A stretch of 56,514 bases of DNA from Prescottella defluvii (GCF_000738775.1 NZ_JPOC01000064.1:1-56514); one strand, 5' to 3'; positions 9,120 through 18,447 are shown, counted from the first letter of the stretch. Numbers and translations: made by a program. Notes: generated by a model not told the origin, from the letters alone.

Positions 9120-9800
9120 GTGCTCGTCACCGGATTCCCGGCCGGGATGTTCCAGACCAACTGTTACATCCTCGCGCAGGACGACTCGACGGAGTGCGTT
9201 GTCGTCGATCCCGGCCAGGACGCGGCCGAGCCGTTGGCGCAGTTTCTCGCGCAGTCGGAGCTCGAGCCCCGGGCGGTGCTGCTGACGCACGGGCATCTGG
9301 ATCACACGTGGTCGGTGCAACCGGTGTGCGAGCGGTACGGCATCCCGGCGTACATCCACCCCGAGGACCGTTACATGCTCAGCGATCCCTCGCGCGGCAT
9401 CGGTGCCACCATGAACGAGTTCATCGCCGGGATGGAGTTCCGTGAGCCTGCCGAGGTGATCGAGCTCGCCGACGGTGACGAGTTGTCCGTTGCGGGTATC
9501 GACTTCGTCGTCGATCACACTCCGGGGCACACCCAGGGGTCGGTGGTCCTCCGCACCGAACTGTCGACCGATCAGGGCCCGCTGCAGGTCGCGCTGACCG
9601 GGGACACGCTGTTCCAGGGTTCGATCGGCCGCAGTGATCTTCCCGGCGGCAACCACGAGCAGTTGCTGCGCTCGATCGCGCGCAAGTTGCTCGTGCTCGA
9701 TGACGCCACCGCGATCCTGCCCGGCCACGGGGGATCGAGTTCGATCGGCCAGGAACGGGCCGCGAACCCGTTCCTCGTTGGACTGAGCGCCTCCCAGTAA
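9120..9800 (+). CDS. MBL-fold metallo-hydrolase (glyoxalase II-like)
   Basis: Metallo-beta-lactamase-fold hydrolase of 226 residues, in the position of M. tuberculosis Rv2581c, just before hisS. The zinc motif THGHLDH (HxHxDH) is at residues 56-62. DHTPGHTQGS and TGDTLFQGSIGRSD supply the later metal ligands, and HGGSS lies near the C-terminus. This is the layout of hydroxyacylglutathione hydrolase-like proteins, but mycothiol-using bacteria lack the glutathione substrate. The true thioester substrate is therefore unknown. The start is GTG at 9120 with TAGGAG just upstream. hisS begins 15 nt after the stop. Confidence 0.9.
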   Translation: MLVTGFPAGMFQTNCYILAQDDSTECVVVDPGQDAAEPLAQFLAQSELEPRAVLLTHGHLDHTWSVQPVCERYGIPAYIHPEDRYMLSDPSRGIGATMNEFIAGMEFREPAEVIELADGDELSVAGIDFVVDHTPGHTQGSVVLRTELSTDQGPLQVALTGDTLFQGSIGRSDLPGGNHEQLLRSIARKLLVLDDATAILPGHGGSSSIGQERAANPFLVGLSASQ

Positions 9801-9815
9801 GGAAAAGTAAGCACC

Positions 9816-11090
9816 GTGAGTAAGTCCAGCACCTTCTCGGCCCCCAAGGGCATTCCCGATTACGTCCCGCCGCAGTCCGCGGAGTTCGTCGCCGTGCGCG
9901 ACGGGTTGACCCGTGCGGCGCGGCTGGCCGGCTACGGCCACATCGAGTTGCCGATCTTCGAGGACACGGGCCTGTTCGCCCGCGGCGTCGGTGAGTCCAC
10001 CGATGTCGTGTCGAAGGAGATGTACACGTTCGCCGACCGCGGCGACCGCTCGGTGACGCTCCGACCGGAGGGCACCGCCGGTGTGATGCGGGCCGTGATC
10101 GAGCACGGCCTCGACCGCGGCCAGCTCCCCGTCAAGCTCAGCTACGCGGGTCCGTTCTTCCGGTACGAGCGACCTCAGGCGGGCCGCTACCGTCAGCTGC
10201 AGCAGGTCGGCGTCGAGGCGATCGGCGTGGACGATCCGGCGCTCGACGCCGAGGTCATCGCGATCGCCGACGCCGGTTTCCGCAGCCTGGGCCTCGACGG
10301 CTTCCGCCTCGAGATCACCTCGCTCGGCGACGACACGTGCCGGCCGCAGTACCGGGAGCGCCTGCAGGAGTTCCTGTTCGCGCTACCGCTCGACGAGGAG
10401 ACTCGTCGTCGTGCCGAGATCAACCCGCTGCGCGTGCTCGACGACAAGCGCAAGGAGGTCCGCGAGATGACCGCGGACGCCCCGCTCATGCTCGATCACC
10501 TCTCGGAGAGCGCGAAGGCGCACTTCGATCAGGTCCTCGCGCATCTCGATGCCCTCGGGGTGCCCTACGTCGTGAACCCGCGAATGGTGCGCGGCCTCGA
10601 CTACTACACCAAGACCACGTTCGAGTTCGTCCACGACGGTCTCGGCGCGCAGTCCGGCATCGGCGGTGGTGGCCGCTACGACGGACTCATGGAGCAGCTC
10701 GGCGGTCAGCCACTGTCCGGTATCGGCTTCGGAATCGGTGTGGACCGGACAGTCCTGGCGCTCGCCGCCGAGGGCAAGACCGCCGGCAACCCCGCGCGCT
10801 GCGAGGTGTTCGGGGTGCCGTTCGGTGACGCCGCGAAGTCCCGGATGGTCACGATCGCGCGGGATCTGCGGGCGGCCGGGATCCGCGTCGACATGGTGTA
10901 CGGCGACCGTGGTCACAAGGGTGCGATGCGTGCCGCGGACCGTTCGGGGGCGACGCTGGCCCTCGTGCTCGGCGACGACGAACTAGCCGCCGGTACCGTC
11001 GCGGTGAAGAACCTGAGTACCGGAGACCAGACCTCGGTTCCGTTGGAAGGTGTTGTCGCGCAGATCGGTTCGATTCTTGCCGACGCCTGA
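9816..11090 (+). CDS. hisS: Histidyl-tRNA synthetase
   Basis: Charges tRNA-His with histidine in the cytoplasm. The 424-residue class II synthetase shows motif 2 ([17 protein letters not shown] and [20 protein letters not shown]). It also has the HisRS-specific [13 protein letters not shown] and, further on, [11 protein letters not shown] with motif 3 [10 protein letters not shown]-terminal anticodon-binding domain follows. The start is GTG at 9816 with AAGGAAA upstream. A membrane protein gene overlaps its 3' end. Confidence 0.97.
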   Translation: MSKSSTFSAPKGIPDYVPPQSAEFVAVRDGLTRAARLAGYGHIELPIFEDTGLFARGVGESTDVVSKEMYTFADRGDRSVTLRPEGTAGVMRAVIEHGLDRGQLPVKLSYAGPFFRYERPQAGRYRQLQQVGVEAIGVDDPALDAEVIAIADAGFRSLGLDGFRLEITSLGDDTCRPQYRERLQEFLFALPLDEETRRRAEINPLRVLDDKRKEVREMTADAPLMLDHLSESAKAHFDQVLAHLDALGVPYVVNPRMVRGLDYYTKTTFEFVHDGLGAQSGIGGGGRYDGLMEQLGGQPLSGIGFGIGVDRTVLALAAEGKTAGNPARCEVFGVPFGDAAKSRMVTIARDLRAAGIRVDMVYGDRGHKGAMRAADRSGATLALVLGDDELAAGTVAVKNLSTGDQTSVPLEGVVAQIGSILADA

Positions 11091-11718
11091 CCGGGCCGGC
11101 GGGAGCGAGTTCTCCCTCGACCTGATCCCGGCGTCGGTGCTGGCGCCGCGGATGCGCCGGATCGCCATGGTCTCGATCGTCATCGGGATCGTGGTGGGCG
11201 CCGTGGTCGCGATCTTCGCGGCGCCGCCGGTGGCGGTCGCGGTCGGTGCGGTGATCGGCCTGCCGACCGCACTGTCCGCGATCCTGGCGACTCGACGTCG
11301 AATCTGGCTGGACGGCAACACGATCCACGCATCGAACGGACTGCGTCACCGGCGGGTCGACGTGGCTGCGGCGGTCAGCGTCGAGTTCGTCGTCCGGTCC
11401 GGGCGGATCAGTCAGGTTGCGGCGCGGATCGGGGACGGTCGATCCGTGCAGAACGTGCCGCTCGCGCTCTACACGGCCGACGGCGGACGGGAACTCGAGG
11501 TGCTCGGGTTGCGCAAGCTCGCCGACGCGCTGTCCGCGAGCGAACTGGCACCCGCGGCCGCCGCGGCCTCGCTGCTCATCGAGCAGTTGCGGGCGGAGGC
11601 GCGGGGCGCGGGCCTGGAGGAGCGACCGCTGTACCGCGCGGTCACCATGGTCCGCGACGCGGGACGGGTGCCGCAGACGGTGCTCACCGACCAGGAAGTC
11701 GCGGCACTGTCGGACTGA
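11050..11718 (+). CDS. Conserved membrane protein of unknown function
   Basis: I do not recognise a named family. The product (up to 222 residues) has a short basic/polar N-terminus, then two hydrophobic segments (about residues 38-58 and 60-80). A cytoplasm- or wall-side domain starting [14 protein letters not shown] resembles a PH-like beta fold, and a helical Ala-rich C-terminus follows. The start is uncertain. GTG 11050 overlaps hisS by 41 nt and lacks a well-spaced ribosome site; TTG 11077 and GTG 11137 are in-frame alternatives. It is probably cotranscribed with hisS. Confidence 0.75.
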   Translation: MLSRRSVRFLPTPDRAGGSEFSLDLIPASVLAPRMRRIAMVSIVIGIVVGAVVAIFAAPPVAVAVGAVIGLPTALSAILATRRRIWLDGNTIHASNGLRHRRVDVAAAVSVEFVVRSGRISQVAARIGDGRSVQNVPLALYTADGGRELEVLGLRKLADALSASELAPAAAAASLLIEQLRAEARGAGLEERPLYRAVTMVRDAGRVPQTVLTDQEVAALSD

Positions 11719-11838
11719 CGCCCCTGGGCCGGCGGGGACCGGCGCGGACCCGGCGCGGACCGACCGGGCGGTAACTCCCTGGTTGCGGGTTCGGCCGTTC
11801 GCTTCGCTGTGCCGTCGGACAGGATTATCGTTCGAAGC

Positions 11839-14442
11839 ATGGTGGGACTCTGGCCGGTCCTCGATCGTGCGGCGTTTCTCGAGGGCACAGAGGAACTGCT
11901 CCGTAACGGCACGACGTGCGGAGTGGTGCTGGTCGGTACCGCCGGAGTCGGCAAGACGACGATGGCCCGGGAACTGGTGGGTTCGCTGACCGGCGATGCC
12001 CGATGGATCGTCGGCACCGAGTCCACCCAGTCGATTCCCCTCGGCGCGTTCGCGCCGCACCTGGCCCGCACCACGTCGCGTGACCCCGTGGTCGCGCTGC
12101 GTGCGGTGCGCGACCTGCTCGCCGAGGACGGCACCGCTCCCGACGGCGGGCTCGGCATCATCGGGGTGGACGACGCGCATCTGCTCGACGAGTTCTCGGC
12201 CGGACTGGTACACCAGCTGGCGGTCGGCCGCGACGCGCGCCTCGTCGTCACCGTGCGCAGCGGTGCTCCGGTGCCGGGCGCGATCGAGGCGCTGTGGAAG
12301 GACGGTCTGCTCACCCCGTTCGTGGTCCCGCCGTTCACGCGGCAGGAAATGGACGACGAACTCCACGCCGTCCTCGGTGCCCCGGTGGAACGGTTCAGCG
12401 CGGACGAGATCTGGGAGGTGTCCGAGGGCAATCCGCTGTTCCTGCGGCATCTGGTGGAGGGAGCCCTCGACGGCGGCACACTCCGCAAGACGGGGGGAGT
12501 GTGGCAGCTGCGGGGCCGGCCCGGGGTGTCCGCGGCCCTCGCGTCGCTGCTCGAATCGCGTTTCGCGCGGACACCGCGCGACGCCCGCGACGTCGTCGAC
12601 TACCTCGCATTCTGCGAACCACTCGAGCTCGAGGTGCTCAGCGAACTCGTGAGCCGGCGGTCGATCGAGGAGGCCGAACGGATGGACCTCGTGCGGATTC
12701 TCAGCGTGGGGAACGCCCATGTCGTGCGCCTGGCGCATCCGCTGTTCGGTGAGGTCATCCGCGATCGAGCCGGTGTGCTCGCCGCGCAACGCATCAAACG
12801 GCGACTCGTCGAGGTGCTGCGCGCGTCCCCCGACCCGGGGATGGTGACCTCGATGCGCATCGCCGAGTTGGCGATGGAGTCCGGGATGGATCTCGACCCG
12901 GACCTGCTGGTGCGCGGCGCCGAGGATGCGATCGCGATGGCCAGCCTCGAACTGGGCGCGCGACTCGCCGGCGCTGCGGTCCGGAGCGGAGCCGGCTTCG
13001 ACGCGTCGTTCGCGCTGGGCCGAGCCCTGATGTGGCAGGGCCGGGGTGACGAGGCCGAGGACGTGTTCGCTGCCGTCGACCCGGACGTACTGAGCGAGTA
13101 CGACGTCGCCCGCTGGCTGCTGACCCGGGTCGCGAGCCTGTATCTGGAGGCCGGTCGCCCGCGGGAGGCGGTCGAGTTGTTCGAACGTGAGCGAGGCCGG
13201 ATCACCGACCCCATGCTTGCGGTGTCGGTGGTGGCCCTCGACGCGGTCCTGCACCTGTACGACCGCCGGACTGAGGAGGCGATCGCGCTGTCCCGCCAGG
13301 TGGAGGCGGCGCCGGAGGCGCACCCGTGGGCGCGGGCGAGCGCCGTGTTCGCCGGAGTCGCGGCGCTGACGGTGTCGGGCCGCGGCTTCGAGGTGGGGGC
13401 GCTGGCCTCGTCGGCCTGGGAGGCGATCTCACACGGTGACGGCCTGCTGCGTTTCCACATCGGCTACTTCGAGGTCCAGGCGCTCACCCTCGTCGGGCGA
13501 CTGTCGGCCGCGCAGCAGACCGCGGCCCGGTACCGCGATCTGGCGGCCGGACAACCGAACAGTGCCGCACTGGCCGACGTCGCGTCCGGTGTCGTGGAAC
13601 TGACGTGCGGCAGGCTCAACGATGCCGCCGAGCACCTGACGGAGGCCCTCGCCGTGCTCGATCGCGAGACCCGATCGGAATGGATGCTGCTCGCCGCGGT
13701 GAGCCTGTGTCAGGTGCGGGCCGCGCAGGGCCGTCCCGACGACGCCGCCGAGGCGCTCGCGATCGCCGAACGCCACTCCGGTCCCGAACTGGCATTCTTC
13801 GACCCGCTCATCGACGTCGCCCGGGCGTGGGTCGCGGGCGCAGCGGGGGAGGTGTCCGCCGCGGTCCATGCGGCACGACGCGCGGCGGACCTCGCGGCGC
13901 AGTCCGGCCAGTTCGCGCTGGAGGCGCTCGCGCTCGACGTCGCCACGACATTCGGCGACTACTCCACGGTTGCGCGGCTCACCGAACTCGGGTCGGTCGT
14001 GGACGGGCCGTTCGCAAAGGTGGCGGCCGCCCGGGCGCGGGCCCTGTCGAAGGCGGACGGGCCCGCCCTCGACGCGCTCGCCGCCGAGTTCGAACAGGTC
14101 GGGGCACTGATCGCGGCCGCGGACATGTTCGCGCAGGCCGCCACCGCGTACTCGCGTTCCAACGACCGCCGGGGTGAGTTGTCGGCGGCGGCGAAGGCGC
14201 ACTGGCTGGCATCGCGGTGTGACGGCGCGACCACGCCCGCCCTGGCGAAGGCCGCGCGCCCGCTCCCGCTCACCGATCGGGAACGTGAGATCGCGGTGCT
14301 GGTCGGTCGCGGGCTGTCGAACAAGGACATCGCCGGGCGCCTGGTGTTGTCGGTGCGCACCGTCGAGGGACACATCTACCGGGCGTGCGAGAAGCTGGCA
14401 CTGAGTCACCGCAGCGACCTCGCCAAGCTCGTCCAGGTGTGA
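11839..14442 (+). CDS. Large ATP-binding LuxR-family transcriptional regulator (LAL type)
   Basis: A regulator of 867 residues with the LAL/MalT-like layout. An N-terminal AAA/NTPase domain has Walker A GTAGVGKTT (33-41) and Walker B LGIIGVDDAHLLD (about 104-116). A long Ala/Leu/Glu-rich helical repeat region of TPR type follows, and a LuxR-type HTH (LTDREREIAVLVGRGLSNKD onward) sits at about 810-865. Such proteins activate transcription after binding an inducer and ATP; the inducer is unknown here. ATG 11839 is chosen over an upstream in-frame GTG (11809), though the ribosome site is poor. It ends 9 nt before the stop of the convergent T7SS-like gene, with no terminator between. Confidence 0.9.
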   Translation: MVGLWPVLDRAAFLEGTEELLRNGTTCGVVLVGTAGVGKTTMARELVGSLTGDARWIVGTESTQSIPLGAFAPHLARTTSRDPVVALRAVRDLLAEDGTAPDGGLGIIGVDDAHLLDEFSAGLVHQLAVGRDARLVVTVRSGAPVPGAIEALWKDGLLTPFVVPPFTRQEMDDELHAVLGAPVERFSADEIWEVSEGNPLFLRHLVEGALDGGTLRKTGGVWQLRGRPGVSAALASLLESRFARTPRDARDVVDYLAFCEPLELEVLSELVSRRSIEEAERMDLVRILSVGNAHVVRLAHPLFGEVIRDRAGVLAAQRIKRRLVEVLRASPDPGMVTSMRIAELAMESGMDLDPDLLVRGAEDAIAMASLELGARLAGAAVRSGAGFDASFALGRALMWQGRGDEAEDVFAAVDPDVLSEYDVARWLLTRVASLYLEAGRPREAVELFERERGRITDPMLAVSVVALDAVLHLYDRRTEEAIALSRQVEAAPEAHPWARASAVFAGVAALTVSGRGFEVGALASSAWEAISHGDGLLRFHIGYFEVQALTLVGRLSAAQQTAARYRDLAAGQPNSAALADVASGVVELTCGRLNDAAEHLTEALAVLDRETRSEWMLLAAVSLCQVRAAQGRPDDAAEALAIAERHSGPELAFFDPLIDVARAWVAGAAGEVSAAVHAARRAADLAAQSGQFALEALALDVATTFGDYSTVARLTELGSVVDGPFAKVAAARARALSKADGPALDALAAEFEQVGALIAAADMFAQAATAYSRSNDRRGELSAAAKAHWLASRCDGATTPALAKAARPLPLTDREREIAVLVGRGLSNKDIAGRLVLSVRTVEGHIYRACEKLALSHRSDLAKLVQV

Positions 14443-14451
14443 CGCCGGCGA

Positions 14452-15798
14452 TCAGAACCGGTCGAACTCGTCGACCCCCAGGTCGGCGGGGTCGATGCCG
14501 CCGATGACGGCCGGGGCCACCATCGGGAGGTCGCCGACGATGCCGTCGCCCCGCACCGCATCGACGAGGTATCCCGGTGTGTCGCGATCCACGGAGTCGT
14601 CGTAGCCGCTGCGCGCCCCCGACGCCCCGGATGTCATTGCGCCGGGTGCAAAACCGCCCGAGGTGGCGGTGCCGGCAGCCGCTGCGGCCGGTCCGACGGG
14701 GCCGGCGGTGGGAGCACCGACGACCGGGGATGGTGCGGACGACGGGCCCCGCGCCGCCGAACCGGCGGCCGCCGCACCTCCGCCGCCGATGCCGCCGAGG
14801 AACCCTGACGCCGCCGAACCGAAGGCGCCGCCCGCGCCTGCGCTGCCGCCGGCGCCGAAGGCGGTCGTCGGTGGCGTCGCGGCGGGCGCGAAGTCCCCGC
14901 TGATCCCCGCGGCCAGGGTGGGTGCCGCGGCGTAGTCGCCGATCTGTCGGGGGACGTTCCCGGCGACAGGTCTTCCGACGGATTCGAGAAGCGAACCGGC
15001 GATCGCGATCGGCGACGGACCGCTCCCGGACATGAGGCCGGCAGCGGGCGCGGGCGCCGCCGGCACCGGGACCTCGGCCCCCAGCGCTGCCATCGCCGAC
15101 TGATGGCCGGCGAGTTCGGCGCGTGTCTCGGCGACCACGGTCAATGCGCGCTGGAGGTGATCGGCGGCGGCCGCGATGAGCATGGTCTGCCCCGGTGGGG
15201 TGAGGGCCACCGGCGCGGCGGAGACGGCGGTCGCGACGAACGACTCGACGACTGCGAGGAGCTTCGCGTTGCCGCGGGCCACCGAACCCGCCGCTTCCTG
15301 AGTGACGGCGGCGATCTCGTTTCCGCGCACGCTCAGTTGCTCACCGGCGACGTAGGCCTGCCGGCCACGGGACTGGGCAGCGAGTGCGGCCTGCCCCTCC
15401 CAGACCTGATCGAGGGTCTTCAGCGCGGACAGGCCCACCGACAGTGCGGTGTCGATGCTCGACGAGGATTGCTGCAGCATCGCCGTCGGATCGAGACCAC
15501 CGACCGCGCCTGTGCCGAACGCACCGGCGAGTTCGGAAATCGGCTGCAGCAGTTGATCCAGGCCCGGCAGAGGCGGCAGAGGCGGTAGCGCCGGCATCGG
15601 CGGCATCGGCGGTAGTGCGCCGGCCGCGATGTCGGTGAACGGTGTCTCCAACAGCGGCCCGATCGGCGACGCGGCGAGTGCCTCCATCGGGGTACGGGGA
15701 ACCGGCATGTCGAGCACCGGCGCGACCGGCGATGCCTGCAGGAGATCCAGCACCGTCGGCTGGTCGTTCCCCGGTGCCGTGGGATCCGACGGGATCAT
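14452..15798 (-). CDS. WxG-motif protein, likely type VII secretion substrate (EspB/PPE-like)
   Basis: Protein of 448 residues. A Pro-rich N-terminal segment (residues 62-80, MPPMPALPPLPPLPGL) is followed by a helical domain carrying a WxG turn, Trp133-Glu-Gly135 (VWEGQAAL). A long helix then runs to about 250, and a low-complexity Gly/Ala/Ser C-terminal half ends in an acidic tail. A helical WxG domain plus a long disordered tail recalls EspB or PPE-type ESX substrates. It overlaps the upstream YxxxD gene by 4 nt (ATGA), the order seen for PE-PPE and EspC-type pairs. The function is not established, and no ecc secretion genes lie in this window. Confidence 0.65.
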   Translation of the reverse strand: MIPSDPTAPGNDQPTVLDLLQASPVAPVLDMPVPRTPMEALAASPIGPLLETPFTDIAAGALPPMPPMPALPPLPPLPGLDQLLQPISELAGAFGTGAVGGLDPTAMLQQSSSSIDTALSVGLSALKTLDQVWEGQAALAAQSRGRQAYVAGEQLSVRGNEIAAVTQEAAGSVARGNAKLLAVVESFVATAVSAAPVALTPPGQTMLIAAAADHLQRALTVVAETRAELAGHQSAMAALGAEVPVPAAPAPAAGLMSGSGPSPIAIAGSLLESVGRPVAGNVPRQIGDYAAAPTLAAGISGDFAPAATPPTTAFGAGGSAGAGGAFGSAASGFLGGIGGGGAAAAGSAARGPSSAPSPVVGAPTAGPVGPAAAAAGTATSGGFAPGAMTSGASGARSGYDDSVDRDTPGYLVDAVRGDGIVGDLPMVAPAVIGGIDPADLGVDEFDRF

Positions 15799-16124
15799 GC
15801 GTTCCCCCCCAGCGTGTCTCGTGCGGCACCGAGGACTGCGCCGGTGGCGCGATCGGTGGTGTCGTACGCCGCGGCGACGGTGTGCGCGACCGAGCTCGTG
15901 CCGGCGTACACGTTCGCCAGGGCCGCAACCGATTTCGCGTGCGTCACCCGTGTTGCGGCGAACGTCGCGAGGAAGTCGGCGCCGATGACACCGAATACCG
16001 GCGTCAGCGCCGCGACGTCGGCGGCGGCGTCGAACGCACCCGCCGCTCCGATGTGTGCGGCCGTCTGCGCCGCGATGTCCCCGTATGCGCGGATTTCGTC
16101 CGGCGCAGCAGTGAATCCGTCCAT
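15795..16124 (-). CDS. Small helical YxxxD protein, likely type VII secretion partner (EspC/DUF2580-like)
   Basis: A 109-residue helical protein. Two amphipathic helices, rich in Ala, are separated near residue 45. The C-terminal helix carries Y87-D-T-T-D91, the YxxxD/E export signal of type VII substrates. Size and layout resemble the EspC (DUF2580) family. The ATG at 16124 is preceded by a run of G's suited to ribosome binding. A longer in-frame extension to 16370 would run through the intergenic operator and is rejected. Its stop overlaps the start of the WxG gene, so the two products are probably made together and pair. Confidence 0.68.
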   Translation of the reverse strand: MDGFTAAPDEIRAYGDIAAQTAAHIGAAGAFDAAADVAALTPVFGVIGADFLATFAATRVTHAKSVAALANVYAGTSSVAHTVAAAYDTTDRATGAVLGAARDTLGGNA

Positions 16125-16154
16125 GTCGACCCCCCAGTCAATGGTTCCGGTGAC

Positions 16155-16160
16155 ACTGTA
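16155..16160 (-). promoter_or_regulatory. Possible -10 element of the YxxxD/WxG gene pair
   Basis: On the minus strand TACAGT lies about 31 nt before the ATG at 16124. No convincing -35 is visible, so this is tentative. Confidence 0.3.
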
Positions 16161-16200
16161 GCGGAGGAGTCGAGGTGCGCACGCCGTGTCGGTGCGGGGC

Positions 16201-16209
16201 TGTGGACAA
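16201..16209 (-). promoter_or_regulatory. Single perfect DnaA box (TTGTCCACA on minus strand)
   Basis: TGTGGACAA on the plus strand is an exact match to the actinobacterial DnaA box. It lies in the 266-bp gap between the type VII-like pair and the MFS gene. A single nonamer could occur by chance. Confidence 0.35.
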
Positions 16210-16327
16210 CTCCGCAACCGCCTCGGGCCGGGCGGGATCGAGGTGTTCCGGCGTGTTCGGAGCAGGGTGGAATCGCCGGCGGGGCCGCCGATCGTGGGAA
16301 TCGAGTGGGAATCGATTTGCGTCGGCG

Positions 16328-16369
16328 TGGTGAATGGGTGTTCACTCGGTGGTGAACGACCATTCACCA
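16328..16369. promoter_or_regulatory. Twin TetR-type operator in front of the MFS/TetR operon
   Basis: Two copies of GTGAA-N6-TTCAC lie at 16330-16345 and 16352-16367, with centres 22 bp (two helical turns) apart. The whole 42-bp element is itself a dyad with outer arms TGGTGAATGG and CCATTCACCA. It ends 21 nt before the MFS start codon. The downstream TetR repressor is the obvious ligand, giving autoregulation of exporter and repressor. Confidence 0.75.
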
Positions 16370-16390
16370 CGCACTATCGGAGATGATCCA

Positions 16391-17875
16391 TTGTCAGCAC
16401 GTCCCGCGCCCGCGACGCTCTCGGAAGCTCCGTCACCCACCCGCAGATCCAGCGCACTCATCACCGCGGTCCTGTGCCTGTGCGGCACGGTCGTATCGCT
16501 CCAGCAGACGCTCGTCATCCCGTTGCTACCCGATCTCCGGGGCATCCTCGGGGTGAGCGCCGACGACGCGTTCTGGCTCGTCACGATCACGCTCCTGACG
16601 GCGGCTGTGGCGACCCCCATCGTCTCGCGCCTGGCGGACATGGTCGGAAAGCGGCGGATGATGCTGGTCGCGATGGGAATGATGGTGTGTGGGTCGGTGA
16701 TCGCCGCCCTCGGGGGAACCTTCGTCGCGGTGCTGATCGGACGCGGCCTGCAGGGATTCGCGTCGTCGCTGATCGCGGTGGGCATCGGGATCATGCGTGA
16801 CGAACTTCCCCGGGAGAAGGTGCCGGCAGCGACCGCCCTGATGAGTGCGACGCTGGGCATGGGCAGCGCGCTCGGACTCCCGTTGGCGGGGGTCATCTAT
16901 GCGAACCTCGGCTGGCATGCGGTCTTCTGGATCGCGGCCGGGGCCGGGACGCTGTTGTTCGTCGCCGTGGTCCTGGTCGTTCCCGAATCGAAGGTGCGGA
17001 CACCGGGACGCTTCGACTTCCTCGGCGCACTCGTCCTGTCCGTCGCGCTGGCGTCCCTCCTGCTCGGCATCTCCAAGGGCGGATCCTGGGGGTGGGGATC
17101 GGGCCGGACGATCGGGTGCTTCGTGCTCGCGGCGGCGGTGCTCGCGGTCTGGGTGCCGTACCAGCTGCGGGTGAAGGATCCGATGGTCAACCTGCGGACC
17201 TCCGCGCGCCGTCCGGTCCTGCTTACCAACCTGGCGTCGATGATCGTCGGGTTCGCGATGTTCGCGAACATGCTCTCGACCACGCAGCAGTTGCAGATGC
17301 CGGAGGGGACCGGTTACGGCTTCGGACTCAGCGTGTTCACGGCCGGACTGTGCATGGTGCCGGCGGGTCTGTCGATGGTGGTCTTCTCGCCGCTGTCCGC
17401 GAAGATCACCACACGATTCGGCGCTCGGATCACGCTCATCACCGGTGCGTTGATCCTCGCTGTCGCCTACGTGTTCCGGGTGCTGTTCAACGGGTCGATC
17501 GAGGTGATCGTCCTGGGGTCGATGATGGTCAACATCGGTACCGCGATCACGTACTCCGCGATGCCGATCCTCATCATGCAGTCCGTGCCGATCGCGGAAA
17601 CCGCTGCCTCCAACGGCCTGAACTCGCTGCTCCGCTCGATCGGCACCTCGACCTCGAGCGCGGTGGTCACCGCGCTGCTCACCGCGATGACGATGGAGGT
17701 CGCCGGGGTCCAGTTGCCGACACTCGCGGCCTTCCAGACCGTGTTCGCCGTCGCCTGTGGCATGGCGATCCTCGCGGCCGGCGTCGCATGGTTCATTCCG
17801 CGGACGGCACGGAAGGTTCGCATGTCCACGGTCGTGACGGCATCCGCCGAGGCGCGGACCTCGACGCCGACATGA
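16391..17875 (+). CDS. MFS transporter, EmrB/QacA-like drug exporter
   Basis: A proton-driven membrane exporter of 494 residues with about 14 hydrophobic segments, consistent with the DHA2 (14-TM) group. After TM2 it has RLADMVGKRRMM, the MFS loop motif A. TM4 has the RGLQGFASSLIAVGIGIMRD region and TM5 the GSALGLPLAGVI antiporter-type motif. The TTG start at 16391 is chosen because GGAGA lies at 16379-16383; a longer start at 16334 would begin inside the operator. The ATGA overlap with the TetR gene shows they form an operon. The substrate is unknown. Confidence 0.9.
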   Translation: MSARPAPATLSEAPSPTRRSSALITAVLCLCGTVVSLQQTLVIPLLPDLRGILGVSADDAFWLVTITLLTAAVATPIVSRLADMVGKRRMMLVAMGMMVCGSVIAALGGTFVAVLIGRGLQGFASSLIAVGIGIMRDELPREKVPAATALMSATLGMGSALGLPLAGVIYANLGWHAVFWIAAGAGTLLFVAVVLVVPESKVRTPGRFDFLGALVLSVALASLLLGISKGGSWGWGSGRTIGCFVLAAAVLAVWVPYQLRVKDPMVNLRTSARRPVLLTNLASMIVGFAMFANMLSTTQQLQMPEGTGYGFGLSVFTAGLCMVPAGLSMVVFSPLSAKITTRFGARITLITGALILAVAYVFRVLFNGSIEVIVLGSMMVNIGTAITYSAMPILIMQSVPIAETAASNGLNSLLRSIGTSTSSAVVTALLTAMTMEVAGVQLPTLAAFQTVFAVACGMAILAAGVAWFIPRTARKVRMSTVVTASAEARTSTPT

Positions 17876-18447
17876 CTAGGGTTGTGCGGGTGAGCGGAAA
17901 GTCCACGCGAGAGAACATCATCGACGCGGCGCGAGCCCTGTTCGCCGATCGCGGCTACACGGCCACCACGATCAAGGACGTCGCCGAACGCGCCGGGTGC
18001 TCGCCCGCGATGGTGATGAAGCTGATGGGGAGCAAAGCCGAGTTGTACTCGGCCGCAGCGCCGTCACTGCCGTCGGCCACCGACGATCCACACGTCTGCG
18101 AGAACGAGTCGGTGGGATACCGGATGGTGCGCAACATCGTCGAACGCCGCGACGAGGACGCGTCCGAGCCGTGGGTGATGATGCCCCTGCTGATCCACGA
18201 GGCGCCCGATCGCGCTGCCGCGCAGGCGGATGCGCGGGAACGCTACATCCGTGGCATCTCGTCCAAGATCGGCGACACCTCCGCGGATCGACTGCCCACC
18301 CAGATGGTCGTCGCGGCGCTCCTCGGTCTCGCCACGGGCCTGCGGACCGTGGGTCTCCTGCCACCCGAGATCCTCGGCAGCGACGAGCTCGTCCGCCGCT
18401 ACGGTGCCGTGGTCCAGGCGATCATCGACGGGATCGATCCGGGGTAG
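17872..18447 (+). CDS. TetR-family transcriptional repressor
   Basis: A 191-residue regulator. The N-terminal TetR DNA-binding domain starts STRENIIDAARALFADRGY, with the HTH at about 31-50 (ATTIKDVAERAGCSPAMVMK). The usual YYHF recognition stretch is replaced by VMKLMGSKAEL. The C-terminal helical domain would bind the inducer, probably a substrate of the exporter. ATG 17872 overlaps the MFS stop by 4 nt; GTG 17890 is a possible later start. Coupling with the exporter and the twin operator upstream suggest a local drug-responsive switch. Confidence 0.9.
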   Translation: MTRVVRVSGKSTRENIIDAARALFADRGYTATTIKDVAERAGCSPAMVMKLMGSKAELYSAAAPSLPSATDDPHVCENESVGYRMVRNIVERRDEDASEPWVMMPLLIHEAPDRAAAQADARERYIRGISSKIGDTSADRLPTQMVVAALLGLATGLRTVGLLPPEILGSDELVRRYGAVVQAIIDGIDPG

